A stretch of 64,000 nucleotides of DNA, from the NCBI GenBank assembly GCA_947095585.1, contig OX352762.1, positions 25,024,669 through 25,088,668 of the forward strand, written 5' to 3'. The translations under genes and the position numbers were made by a program. Shown here one piece after another: positions 10,356 to 22,269 of this stretch. This DNA is from Nephrocerus scutellatus (taxonomy: Eukaryota > Arthropoda > Insecta > Diptera > Pipunculidae). Every line of letters starts with the position of its first letter. Position 1 is the first letter of the stretch. The notes under the pieces are model-generated. The model did no database searches. It was not told the origin of the DNA and saw only the letters and a list, made by a program, of their open reading frames with translations.

Positions 10356-12314
10356 TAAATGGCGATAAGCGACTGCGGTATTAAGTACAAGGATGCCGGA
10401 TCAAACTTCAGATCAAACCACATACCAGACGTTACGGCTAGCTCCAGTACACCATCAATACACACTGTGTGGTCTCTATTGTATTGAGCCCCATTCATAA
10501 TTCGATTTTCTGAATTTTGGCATAACTTTTTATCAATTACCTCAATATGTGAGAATTAGTATTAAAAACCGTTGTCAATCATATGCATGCTGTTCACACT
10601 TTTTTTATGTAGACGTCACACGTTAACGTAACACATGCAATTCATCACATGGAAATGATGTCGTTTCCATATAGTTTAGCGCCCATATCATGAGATTATG
10701 GAATTTTAATTTGGATTGACAACCCACCCGCAGAGAAAGCTCAAAAAAAGTATGACATATCCAGCGTGATGGGTGCTGCGAATACACGGAAAACCACACA
10801 TCATGGTTAGGTAACGTGATGAATTAATTTTCCTCATATAATGGAGGGAGCGATTTCAATGACATAGGCATGTATTGATATGAACTTTATATAAATATTA
10901 ATACTGAGTCTTAGGAAAGGCGCTTATGGTGATCGAAACATGCGCAGCTCCCGCGCGTATCGCATTTAATTGAAAAAAATGAGCTAATAATTGTTTATTT
11001 TTTAATTCCATGTTTGTGGTTATCACATCATTGTTCGCTTATCTCTCTCCCCAAGGCGTTAATGCCATATTGAAAGGAACATGTAAGTAAACATTAAATG
11101 AAACAACAATGAAGTAACAAAAATGAAATAACAATCATTCGATTACAGTGATTATCGTGCAGATGATATCTTCAACGTACACAAAGCATGAATAGGGGAT
11201 TACCAAGCCATCAACCGTAACCATCACTAGAGTTAAACTCAAGTCACGCATTATGACAGATGGGACGGTTCGCAGTGAGAGGTTTGCCTAGTGGCTAAAA
11301 GTTATCGCAAGATGCGTTAACGGATATGTAAAAAAGTGAATGATTAATGCTTTTTTAATACTTAATGATTTTCTATTTTATACCTTTTTTCAGGCTGAGT
11401 TTCCTTCACTTGCTCCGAAAACCAATACAACCTCTTTCTTTCTTTTTTCTTGGGTTCAAATGATTAATCAAAAATACCATTCCTATCGCTTCCTTTAAAG
11501 AATAATCTGATAAAATCTTGTATAAGAGAGAGAAAAAGGAGAAGAAAAGAAATTGATTATCTCTTGCAGGACCCAAGTGAGCCGCATGCTAATGATTGGA
11601 AGAGGATAAATCATCGACGTGATGTGATGCTAAGTGAACGTATCTGGGAACGATGCTTATTTCTAAGTGAAAAATTGTTTCTAAAATATCGTTTTATAGT
11701 AAAATAAATATCTCTGGAAGATGAAGAAGAAAAAAATTTCCTATTAAATTAGACTCAGTGTAATAATTTACAATTTAAATCGTTTACAGGATACTGTCGG
11801 ACACTGATCCTTTAATTCTAAACTGTGCTGAAACTCTTTTTCATTGCTAAATCCAGTTAGAAACTACCAAACAAAAAATTCAATTTCATTGAAATTTTGA
11901 AATTGTGTCAGTTTGTCAGTCCATTAATTGACATTTTCTTCCACATGTACTCTCTCATAGTCTGCTAAATTATTTTGTAGGTTATTGTCTATGCGAAAAT
12001 GAAAAACTATTCAGCTCAGTGACGTGAATACATTGTGTGTGTTGCAGACACGTTTTGTGGTTTAATTTTCGCTTACCAAAAAAAAATATAGCAATTTGCA
12101 CATTTGCAACAATTTCTGCAGCGCGCGAGCATCAAGTGGTGTGGAAATATCTGGGATGGCATGTAAATTCAGTTCAGTAAAAGAGTAGCAGGGATGCGAA
12201 TTAAGGTTTTTGGGGTATTTGAGTGCAGGATTTTAGAGAAATTAAAGGTTTGCAATATTTAAATGTAGACATTTAATTTTTTAGAGCGCTAAACTGGAAA
12301 CATATGTTAAAAAT
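10356..12314. other. No gene recognised
   Basis: AT-rich single-copy-looking sequence. No open frame with a recognisable domain, and no terminal repeats seen. Confidence 0.45.
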
Positions 12315-12926
12315 TTACTAATTTTAAAAATTACTTGGTAATTTGTAGGCTTTCCATCTCGAAATTAAGGAATTCTGTTGGAACTTTCAATAGGCATATC
12401 CAAATGGGAGACTAGAAAAAACAACCAATAATCCCGCATACCTTAATCATACCATAACTTTCGGCACTGCATTCCACGCCATCGTTTCAGCGGTCGAGTT
12501 CATAAAAAATTGATCTCAAATTTCCTTCAGTTCGAATTAATTCCTCGTAGATTTCGGGCAATATGTGCGATGTGTATTGTATGTGTAATGTATAATTTGT
12601 TGAATATTCTTTCATAAAAGTTACTAGTTTTAAAAATTACTTGGTAATTTGTTGGCTTTCCATCTCGAAATTAAGGCCTTATGTTGGAACTTTCGATAGG
12701 TATATCCAAATGGGAGACTAGAAAAAACAACCAATAATCCCGCATACCTTAATCATACCATAACTTTCGGCACTGCATTCCACGCCATCGTTTCAGCGGT
12801 CGAGTTCATAAAAAATTGATCTCAAATTTCCTTCAGTTCGAATTAATTCCTCGTAGATTTCGGGCAATATGTGCGATGTGTATTGTATGTGTAATGTATA
12901 ATTTGTTTAATATTCTTTCATAAAAG
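12315..12926. repeat. 306-bp direct tandem duplication
   Basis: Two head-to-tail units of exactly 306 bases (12315-12620 and 12621-12926) differ at only a handful of positions, mostly in their first 80 bases (for example GGAATTCTG versus GGCCTTATG). Both contain the same GTGCGATGTGTATTGTATGTG stretch. Neither unit encodes a protein. The near-identity indicates either a recent duplication or an assembly artefact. Confidence 0.92.
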
Positions 12927-13316
12927 TTAAACCATTTATATTGCAGTAGGAGCTTCTTGAACAAACTATTGCTTCTAATCCATTTCATATTTCATTTTTA
13001 AATAGGTACTGCAACTTTATTGATACGTCCATCATATATGTATATACACTATAGCATAGCTCTGCCGTTCGCTATGCATCTCCTGAGCTACTTTGCTGTT
13101 ATCAATTTACGCTCTGCTCTGCATCATCCAGGCATACACATCTAGCTCTCGCACAACAATAGAATTATAATCCACTCGAGTTACGCTACTACATCACCTA
13201 CATCACTTCGCATCGTCCAGGCAAAAATTTATTGTAATTGGGGTTTAAACTGTACCAAGTGACCTCCAGTGGTACTCTGGGTGTCTGTATACCTGTGTAC
13301 AGGGATCCCATCCTGA

Positions 13317-14190
13317 TCCTACTTATCAGACGTTGACAAAAACCCTGACAATTACTTCAAGCAAAAAAGGCAGAAGTTTGGTAAGAAGGATGAAATTCCT
13401 CGTCGGTCAAAAGCACGATTTTGGCTTCTGACTACACCGGCAAGTCTGGGCAAAATCTTGAGGATAATTCGAGCCACCACCGCAATCGGCCGACCCAACA
13501 ATCGAAAGATTTTTAAACAGAAGAAGGAATTCCTAGCTCCACGAGGAATCGATGATTGCTTTGAGCCGATAATTCTTGAAGTATATAAGAAAAATGGTGC
13601 TAAAATTATACATGATGCCAATACATGGAAGCAATAAGCATAACCGAATTAGAGAGGGTCGAAACAACAGTGGATAACTATAGGCGTTCCAGCGAAGCTG
13701 TGCATTTTTAGTTAGTGTGTGAAAGATGGGCAGCTTTTCTCTCTCTCGGATTCGGATGGAGAAATCGTAGCCAATACCACTATCATTGAGACGTCGATGA
13801 GAAAAAATAACGATGCCGGCGAATCCTCAGTGTCTAATAGAATTTAGATTACATTAGCTGGAATCACCAGAAGGTGCGTTGAATTATACACTGCAATTTG
13901 CTTAACAAAATTCAGATTAATCTTTTTCATACCAAAACTGCTTCGGCAGCCCTTCTTCTAAGGCTGGCCAGGAGAATCAGGAAAATATTTAATTCTAAGA
14001 ATAGATGGAATCTGAGGACTCAGATTGAAAGGGTATGCTCAGGTAAGTCTGAAAAGATTAGATCTTGTATTCTTAAGAAAATAAAACTTAATATTTTTCT
14101 ACTCTCACAATACAGCGATGGTGACATAACAGCGGCCATCCTAGAGATTAGCAACAAAACAAAATCTGGCTGGTATCGGCGTATATAAAT
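13317..14190 (+). pseudogene. LINE 5' region: unassigned frame plus endonuclease start
   Basis: Two pieces lie in line. An open frame without ATG (13317-13637) gives a basic ~106-residue peptide ending DANTWKQ, which could be the tail of a gag-like ORF1 (inference). Then 13898-14188 encodes LNKIQINLFHTKTASAALLLRL and later LNIFLLSQYSDGDITAAILEI. The QINLxHxKxASAxLL opening followed by an LLSxxSDxDLTA block is characteristic of the start of the APE endonuclease domain in LOA/R1-type LINEs. The copy is 3'-truncated, stopping where the tail of a different LINE begins (14212). Confidence 0.55.
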
Positions 14191-14211
14191 CGTTACAAGA
14201 AGACTACACTG

Positions 14212-14322
14212 TATAATTTTCGTCTCTTGAAACCTCAGGCGTTAAATCAAGCTCGTTAACGGGCGTTTGTAGACGCCCTATGCTCCCCCACGGAGTAAAG
14301 GAAAGAAAGAAGACTCTGTATA
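14212..14322 (+). mobile_element. 3' tail of an APE-type LINE (family X)
   Basis: CGTCTCTTGAAACCTCAGGCG, GGCGTTTGTAGACGCCCTATGCTCCCCCAC and GGAGTAAAGGAAAGAAAGAAG match in order the end of the LINE copy at 36.0-37.4 kb, and in part those at 29.1 and 53.2 kb. Only the last ~110 bp are present. This is typical of a severely 5'-truncated LINE insertion. Confidence 0.7.
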
Positions 14323-16589
14323 AACCGGGGGTATTAGTTTTCGAAAAAAAAATTAAATTGGTGCGAAACTTGGATGTGATGTAAACGCACAGCACACAAT
14401 CTGAAAAGCAATGATATCAACTAAAGGGGGAGCAATTTTAAGTAAAAGAATGGAGAGTATGAGAAGAGCACTTCTTTCCTGACTTTATAGGAAAACGCTA
14501 GAGAAACTCTAACAGTCAGGTAGCCCCTGGTGGCAGTGGATGTAACCTTTCATTGGATGCTTCATTCCCCGCAGCAGTAGGGGCAGGAGAAACTTATATG
14601 GTGGCCTTCAATTTATTAATTTATTATTGAATCAGTTAATGAGAAGACGACAAAATGGCAAATTTTAAGCAAAAACCAGACTACTCAAAATTTATTTTAA
14701 GTTCCTTAAATTCTTAATATAAAAAAAGTGAACCAAAAGTACTCATAATAATACCACAAAAGAACAAGCTAGGAGTCTAAGAAGAAATAAACCAGGAAAA
14801 TAATCTCAAGGGCTTTTGTTGTTTTAGCTGTTATCTCGACTGTTGACTCGTAGTTCACTTTCTATTATCTGCACTTTTATTATGTTATCTGATTAATTTA
14901 TTCGCTAACTCAGAATACGAAAAAGACATAATTTTGTTGGTTTTGATTTTAAATTAAAATAAACAACAGGAACATAAAATAAAATGGATCCACCAACACG
15001 GCAGTGAAACTTTATCCTTATTAACAATAACGTTGACACGGTCTTTGTTTAAACAACAACAATCTCCGGTAAGCGCCCAATCGAAGTCTATTCCCATTAC
15101 CACCGCTTGCGTTATTCAAAATTTAAATTTCAAATATTTCGCCATTTTACAAAAAGTCAAGAGACAAAACGAAAACAAACGGTACTGATGGGAAGTTGAA
15201 AAAATAAACCGCCGCAAACTTCCCATTAATTCCAATCTAATTAAAATTGATACAATTTGCGGTGTGCGGTACGGGAACACCTTTGGAATAACAAGTAGTG
15301 TTAATAAAATCGTATTAACGATCCTGCCGCCGCTCCGGTATGTAGTCTGCTGAGTAGAAAAGAGAAAACAGAGGAGTTTTCTAGCGCTGTCAATCTTGCT
15401 GCCTTCTCATTTATGTGTCACATTGTCCTGTGTTGTAATCCCTAACAAAAAAGCAGATCGGGATAACTAACCGAAAGAACGAATTTTCATCCCTCAACGA
15501 ACTTCAAAAATACAACAACGACACGTCATCGACAAACGCCGCCGTAAGTATCCTTTGTTGTCGTATCGAAATAGAAAATTGTAAAACTTGACTTCCCTTT
15601 TACTTCGGGCTGTTGTGTCGTTGTTGTTGTTGTGTGTTTTTGTCTTCCATGATTGATAATACCCATAGAGCTTCCTGTGTGAGGGACGGGAATCGTTACA
15701 TTACTTTGAGTTGTTTTCGCAGTGTCATTTTGGCGGATCATCGCCCATTTCAGGGATGCTGTGCAATGGATGAAAATATAAAACCAACGTTCATTCGAAA
15801 GTTCGGTAAGAAAACGGCAAAAATAGCAAGAATCTTACCGACCGTGCTAGAATTCCCTTTCGATTTTTTAGACTTTGTCTCCAAGTTAACTCATTCACTT
15901 CACAGCATCTGAAAGGATGACGACGGCGGACGCACATAAAAAAGTATTATCTGTATTGTAGCGCAGAGGGCATGCTTTGGAATTGGAGGTATGAACGCGT
16001 TGTTTCCTTTTCCGTTTTTTGGACAATGAAAGTCAACAAGCACAGTCGGGTCGAGTCGTCCTGTTTATCCAGGCGAAAGGTCGTAAATTTAAAGTAGCTT
16101 AATGCGTAATCTGCATGTAGTCCCAGTTTGCCAGTCAGTGCGAGTGTGTGAGTGACTCTTTTGTCTGACCTAACAGACTCTGTCTGGTTGTCTGGCTGCG
16201 TGGGTTTGCAAACTGAAGACCATAGGTACACTGTGGGCAATAATAAAAGCCAATCAATATATTAGGATTTAACTCGAACCATGCACATTGATTGAACATT
16301 ATTTATGATTCTTGGGAGAAGGTAAAAGAGTTTTTTGTTCGTCCCTTTTAAGAAACACACATGCATTATACCACAATGGAGCGTACTAAATCTTTTTAAC
16401 TAGGTCTATACTCTATTCTATAGTTTATTGGACAGAGCGTAAAAAGTTACCCTCATAAATATCCGCATTGAAGCGATAGACTACAACAACTGTGTTCTGA
16501 CTATGGGTTGTCGACAGAACATCTTTCATACAAAAACAGTATTTGGTTAAGTTTTTTTTTTCAATTTAAATTTATTATGGGGCATGAAC
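14323..16589. other. Long gene-free stretch
   Basis: No domain-bearing frame found. The 99-codon frame at 15613-15912 and its antisense partners show no recognisable motif and are not called as genes. Confidence 0.45.
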
Positions 16590-16592
16590 CAA

Positions 16593-16880
16593 TCAAGTTA
16601 AACTTTTTTTTAAACTTGCAGGCGTCGCACTTTCTGTGTAGTAGAATAAAAAATCTTCGATCAGTTGTGTGGCATGTGGCACTGTTTTGCTGAAGCTACA
16701 AATGTCAATTTCTTCCAAATTATCCCAAAAACAGCCAGTCAACATTGTCCGGTAGCGATCTCCATGGACTGTGACTGCCTTGCCAGCATCACTGAGGTAG
16801 AAGTATGTATAACAATGACATTTCGTGAATGGCTTCGAGTTGCTTACTTGTCCGACAATTTTGCTTATCAACGAAGAAGT
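16593..16880 (-). pseudogene. DDE transposase fossil (VTVHGDRYR / QQDGATCH group)
   Basis: Minus-strand translation reads GKAVTVHGDRYRTMLTGCFW, then NLEEIDIC and a decayed TVPHATQLIEDF. In IS630/mariner-like transposases of the type found widely in arthropods, the VTVxGxRYRxML motif precedes FQQDGATCHT, which carries the second catalytic Asp. Here the QQDGATCH segment has decayed, so that Asp is lost. The same family is seen near 38.2 kb, where QQDGATCH is kept. Confidence 0.6.
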
Positions 16881-17029
16881 TAAACCAGGTGAGAATGATT
16901 AGCGCACATAAAGTTATCGCAAACGAACACGAACTTTGATAAAAAAATGGGAGGATTTGCAAACGTTTTTAAAGCGTGTAATTAATAAACCCATTACATT
17001 TTACATTTTACATTACAATACTACTGTAC

Positions 17030-17995
17030 GGCGTAAGCTTATGATGGCCAGCTATGGAAAAAACCACGTATAAAAGTATATTAGGGAAGGTACAAAGAGC
17101 GGGGCGCTGAGATCTACACCAACTCGCGCTCTGCAGTTTATGCTCCACCATATCCCACTAGATATATTTGCAAACAGAAAGCGGAAATTACAGCTACGCG
17201 ACTGTTAGCTGTCAATCAGTGGAGAAGTCTTTAAAAGGGGCACTCCACCATAACTAAATCGCTAAAGCAGGAGCTGACGAAACTGGATTACATAACACCA
17301 GTGTTATGCTTTCAAAAAGGTTTTCGGACAACAGAGAAGACTGGAAGAGTGGATCCGTAACCGATAACGAAACAATACATTTTTTTACGGATGGCTCTAA
17401 GCTAGACGGTAAAGTAGGAGCAGGAGTCTTCTGTGACAAGCTGAAAGTAAGCATCTCTGTCCGTTTACCTGATCCGTGCAGCGTATACCAGGCTGAGGTG
17501 ATAGCGATTGAAGAGGTAATGAGTACTATCAGATAATTTACTATCTTCAAAGAAGATTATCATTTATGTGGACAGTCAGGCGGCCATAAAATCGTTGGAG
17601 GCGGTCTCACTGAAATCTAAGGTCGCGTTGAGCTGTCAATGCTCTCTTAACGAGATGAGTGAACAGTTCAATATAAGGATCATAGGGGTCCCGGACCACA
17701 CGGATGTTGAGGGGAACTGCAGGGCGGACGTGGTACGACTCTCAAGCTGCTACCGGAAAGGGCGGAAGTACGGAGTCCTATCGCGACACTGAAATTTGAG
17801 CTTCGGAAAGAGGCAGAAACAACAACAAATGTAAGGTGGGAAAACACCGACACTTGCAATATTTCAAGACAGGTCTGGCGCAAGCTGGACTTGAAGCGCT
17901 TAACTGCGCTTATTTCCCTACAAAGACGTGAACTAAGAACGGTTGTAGGGATAATGCCAGGACATACCTTCTAGGGAAACACGAGGATGGGTGTC
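17030..17995 (+). pseudogene. LINE C-terminal region with RNase H domain, broken
   Basis: Remnant of a non-LTR retrotransposon ORF2 with a C-terminal RNase H. Seen in order: an RT connection region (TNSRSAVYAP... region, shifted), FFTDGSKLDGKVGAGVF (first RNase H Asp), YQAEVIAIEE (catalytic Glu), IIYVDSQAAIKSLE (second Asp), GVPDHTDVEGNCRAD (degenerate VPGHxxxxGNxxAD) and LTALISLQRRELRTVVGIMPGH. The order matches LOA- or I-type LINEs that carry RNase H. A stop follows the Glu motif (near 17534) and there are later frameshifts. The copy has no recognisable 5' half. Confidence 0.75.
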
Positions 17996-20529
17996 GAATA
18001 TAATGAATTTGAAATATAAAAAGTTTTTAACATTTATATGATGAACCTTTCACTGTATTAAGAATTTTACGCTCTTTTTGAAGGATACTCTTCCATCAGT
18101 ATAATTAGAAAGCACTTGAAAAAATGCAGATGGAATTCATTTAATTTTTTGCGAAAACATTCCATGTTTCAAGAGTTTTCAATTACTTGGAGATAGCCAA
18201 AAATCTGATACTTCTAATTCAAAAGTGAAGCATGAAGAGAGATGTGTTTATCATCTCATCTCATCGCATTTCATTTCATTGCATTGCATTGCAGTGCAGT
18301 TTGCTTCATCCCTTGTGGTTTTCGCCTCACACTACTCTTCAATGTTCATAAGGAAAATTCCACTCTAACCGCTTGAAATAGGCGTCGCATTAACACATAT
18401 CCTGAACCTTAATTTATTGAAAAACTGTCAAAAGAATTTCTTTTCTGGAGGGTAACCGCAAAAGTATCAGTTAAGACTCTGGGTGTTGATACACTGGTGC
18501 ACTTTGACTCCCGCATTGGGTGCCTTCGCAAACAATACGCAGTGCAACGCGTGTATATATGAACATGTGCAAGTGTAACGTTCCAGTATTCAGCGTCCTT
18601 TGTTATTTGTTTATTCACCATACTAGGTTGATATTGGGAGATGCCATCTTCGTGAACACTGATGGTGCCTACCACTGCAGAAATGTAGTTTCAAGTGTTA
18701 TTTCCCTCAGAGCTCGGCTACGGTGCACTGAGTACAGGCAAACATTAAGGGAAACATCCACTTCTTATCGCATATGACGACATTTCTGTTTATCCTTTGC
18801 CCGCATTTCGGACAAATGGATGGTGATCCCCTGGTCATAAATACATAGTAAAAGGGGTTCTGGGCTCTTTTTTTACTTCCTCTTAGAGGTGTTGATTCCC
18901 TGACCATGGTGCACTCTATCTCTGTGTCTGTCTGTTTATGTCTATTCCAACAAAAAAATGAAACTAACAAAAATGTGTCCAAACCAATGTGTTTGCTTAA
19001 ATGCTTCACAAGATAAAACCCACTACTTGACATATATAACCGTGCAACCGTGCACGGTGCTTGTAGTGCAGTATGTGCAATTGTGCGGTTGGCAATTGTT
19101 GTCTAACGAATCGCATATGTATCGCATCACAGTTGACATCGTCTACAAAACAGCTTTGGCAACTATGTGTGGAAGTTGAGAATGATATGGGCATGGCCAG
19201 AGGAGGATATTTGTTAATTTCGAGTGTTGCGATCCTGCTGGAGAAACTTAACTTAGTAATAAATATAGTAATACTCTTACCATAGTTACGCATTTTTTGT
19301 TTAAACTAAAACTTCATTCATTCATTAATGTTTTAAATAAGTAAAACGATTTAGAGTTCTGGTGGTAAAATTTAGACAAAGATAGCCGCAGGAATAGATT
19401 CCTGCACAAGTTTTTCGTATTCTCATCACATAAAATGACTCATTTCCAGTGAAATAAAAAAAAAATGAGATAAATTTAATAATATAAGCAAAGTAAGACT
19501 GAAGTTTAGCTCCTCCAACCGAGTGTGTAATACATTTTAAATTACAGTCCCAACAGAGGGGGATCCGATATGGCATTACAATTTTTAATTCAAAAGGCGT
19601 ACAATACTTTAAATAACAACAACAACAACAACGTAGTACCTCTGGTTTTCGAAGAAAAAGAGACGTCTGCTTTGGCATTAAAATGTAAGGCCAATTTTAT
19701 TACTTGCAAAAAAATTTCATCGAAATGTTGACGTCAAGTATTAATCTTTCGTTCGTTTAACGTTTTGATCAAGATTGTAACGAAACGTGGGCTTTCTGCT
19801 AAAGCAACAAAAAATAAATTTATCAAATTATGATTGGGGGATTTTTAAAGTCTCGCCACGACTTTTCACTTGATTTTGATGTCTCGATAAGCAAATTGGC
19901 AATTTTTTTATTCAAACGAAATTCCTTTGCCAACACAAAAGTATGAATCATATCGAGAACAAGGTGTGTGTTAAGTTAATTGCATTCTGTCGTTACTAAC
20001 GTAGAAATTCTCAAGGAGAAAAGTTTAATAGATTTTACTTGATTCATAAACGACATAGATACACCATTGTAGATTAATTTGCCGAGGTAAGATACTCATA
20101 AGTATGCTTAGGTAGGTAGAGTCGCGTGTGTGGTCCTCGCGACACTTTCCAGAGCCTCAGTAATCGCCTGAATACCTTTGCCATCCAGAATACTAATTAA
20201 AATGTTTTTTTAAGTTTTTCAAATTCAAATTGTTCAAGCTCTTTCAGGTGGAATGGTTTGCCTATAGTGTGGACCCTGCTAAGACCGGTGCAAAGATAGT
20301 GGATTAGAGATTATTTCTTAATTAACCTGCTTACCAGCTCCTACAAAAGATTTTATGAATACCCAGTTCAGCAGTGTGTCTGGCCACTGGCTGATAGCAG
20401 TAGTTTTAGCCACAATTTTGTAAATATCCTTCCGAGATCTGGAGATTAACTTGCTGGTCCTATTATTAAGGAAGCCATAACGCGCTCTGGATATGTTGAA
20501 GTTGGTCAGATTACCTTACCTTAGTTGCG
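17996..20529. other. Long gene-free stretch
   Basis: No supported coding region. Contains a CATTT/CATTG pentamer-like run (about 18255-18300) and a short AAC microsatellite (19615-19632). Several 70-117-codon frames overlap on both strands and look like chance frames. Confidence 0.45.
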
Positions 20530-20760
20530 ACCTAGTAGTGTAGAAGAAAATATTTCGTTTTTTTAGCTAAACGCATTGCATAACTGAAACTTTCCATAAA
20601 GCCGGTGTCCAGAGTAACGCCCTTTTTCGCTAAAGCATCTGTTTTTTCATTACTCTCTATGTTACTTTGCCCTGGAGTAAGGTTATTTACATGATTTGGC
20701 AAATCGAAGCAGGCTCTTCTTGGCACTCTGTATCGAGCTATTAAAGGTCGCATAAATGGA
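20530..20760 (-). pseudogene. LINE RNase H C-terminal scrap
   Basis: The minus-strand frame contains LTPGQSNIESNEKTDALAKKG, matching the VPGHxxIxGNExADxLAKxG end of LINE RNase H domains, and then a short tail. The catalytic part is missing. Confidence 0.6.
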
Positions 20761-21333
20761 TTTGATTGTGGATTGGATTAAATTTCAACATATATTCCAA
20801 TCCTTACAGGCCTTACAACCCTCCCCTATTACAGATTAAGACAGATTATGTCCATATGGGAAGACACCTGCACCAATTCCATCCTCCATCTTGAATCCGT
20901 CAATTGCTTTGTTAATTCCCCGTCCTTCCAATTTGCTCTAGTCACATGTGACCTGCAGGCTCGAAAACAAAGTTTAAGTTGAGACTCAGTTTGGGGATGA
21001 GCCAGTAGATGATGGTACCATATCTTCCGGTACTGTCTACGGTATATTACAGATGCATATCACGACATGCTTTCTTAGCTCTTAATTTGAGATTCAAACT
21101 CTATGTAAGTTTTCTATTCAGCATAACACTGAGATGTTTTGATAAGGTATTTTATAATATTTATATTTTATATTATTTTCCTGAGTTGACTCCAAGACCA
21201 CAACTTGTTGCCCATGCACTATCTTTTCACATGGACCTTTCTACGGCCTCGATAATCATGGATAGGTACTGTCGTGAAATAACCCCTCCATGGTGTGCCC
21301 TGATTAGCATGAATTATTCTTTTATTCTCTAGT
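20761..21333. other. No gene recognised
   Basis: No domain found. The open frame at 21009-21332 runs into the start of the short SINE and is not called. Confidence 0.45.
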
Positions 21334-21440
21334 TGGCGCCGTGGCTTGAGTGGTTTGTGCGTTGGACTTCTGAGCAGGTGGTTCGAGGCTACTCCAAAAG
21401 CAATGGTCTGTCGCGCCAATTGTTGTTATTAGTATTATAT
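21334..21440 (+). mobile_element. Short-form tRNA-derived SINE
   Basis: GGCGCCGTGGCTTGAGTGG (A box) and GGTTCGAGGCTACTCC (diverged B box) are followed within ~30 bases by GGTCTGTCGCGCCAATTGTTGTTATTAG. It thus has the same head and the same CTGTCGCGCC + ATT-type tail as the long SINEs at 2.3 and 37.5 kb, but lacks the ~180-bp body between them. No clear target-site duplication was seen. Confidence 0.75.
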
Positions 21441-21571
21441 TGCCATGGATGGAGATGATCCTTTCCTTTACATAGTGCTCACACAAGCGTGAGAGCTTCC
21501 TGAATGGTCTCAATGTGAATATATTTGAACATCAAGGATATACCTCATAAGTATACATATATATATATATA

Positions 21572-22145
21572 TACAGTACATTCTTGATTAATACAACTCT
21601 CGATTTGCGCAACTCGGTTATAGCAACACCTTAATTTTCATCATTGCTGACGTGAAAATCGCAAAGTGCAACTTTTATCATATCCCCTTGTTTTTGCTTG
21701 TCCTTTGAGTTTCTCCACTTTGTCTGGGCAGTTTTTTTTACCAATACTTGAGAATAGCATGAATGTATCTGTTGAGTGCAACTGTGTTCTTGGTTAGTTT
21801 TATAAAAAAAAATTTGTGATCGGTCACGCTTAATTTTTTTAGTAACACCAAAAAAATTGTGAAACTGTCAATTAAAGATAAAAGTACAATTTTGGAAACA
21901 ATGGATAAAGGAGCGTCTGTTAAGATCCAAGGAATCCACTGAAAGTTCAGAGAGAAACGGAGATTGCTAAAGATAAAGACTGAAACTGCAATACATTGTT
22001 TAAACACAGCCATTCAATGGGCTGAAGAAAACTCAGAACCCATATATCAGATACTGAATCTGCAAAAGTTGCAAGAAATGGCTGTGCTGAAAAATGCGGC
22101 AAAAAGAGACGACAATAAGGTGGGCTATAGCTATGCCCTTTATTA
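21572..22145 (+). pseudogene. pogo/Tigger-like element, internally deleted
   Basis: It starts at a TA dinucleotide with CAGTACATTCTTGATTAATACAAC, resembling a pogo/Tigger terminus. Downstream, translation gives KKIVKLSIKDKSTILETMDKGASVK, matching the first helix-turn-helix of pogo-type transposases (basic run, then a KxxILExxDKGxSVK pattern), and then LNTAIQWAEENSEP, which resembles the acidic C-terminal part. The DDE core between them is missing. The right terminus was not found; the next repeat begins at about 22270. Confidence 0.5.
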
Positions 22146-22269
22146 AAATTAAAAATAAAATAAAAAATCGAAGGAATGTGGTTTACAATATGTCACATTC
22201 CTCACGTTTGTAACCGATTTTAATTTATTTTCCCAGAATTCTCTCTGATTTATTGAAAAAGTTATATGA

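Noticed and set aside
13352..13621. 89-codon minus-strand frame
   Set aside because: It is the antisense of the better + strand frame that lines up with the LINE 5' fragment.
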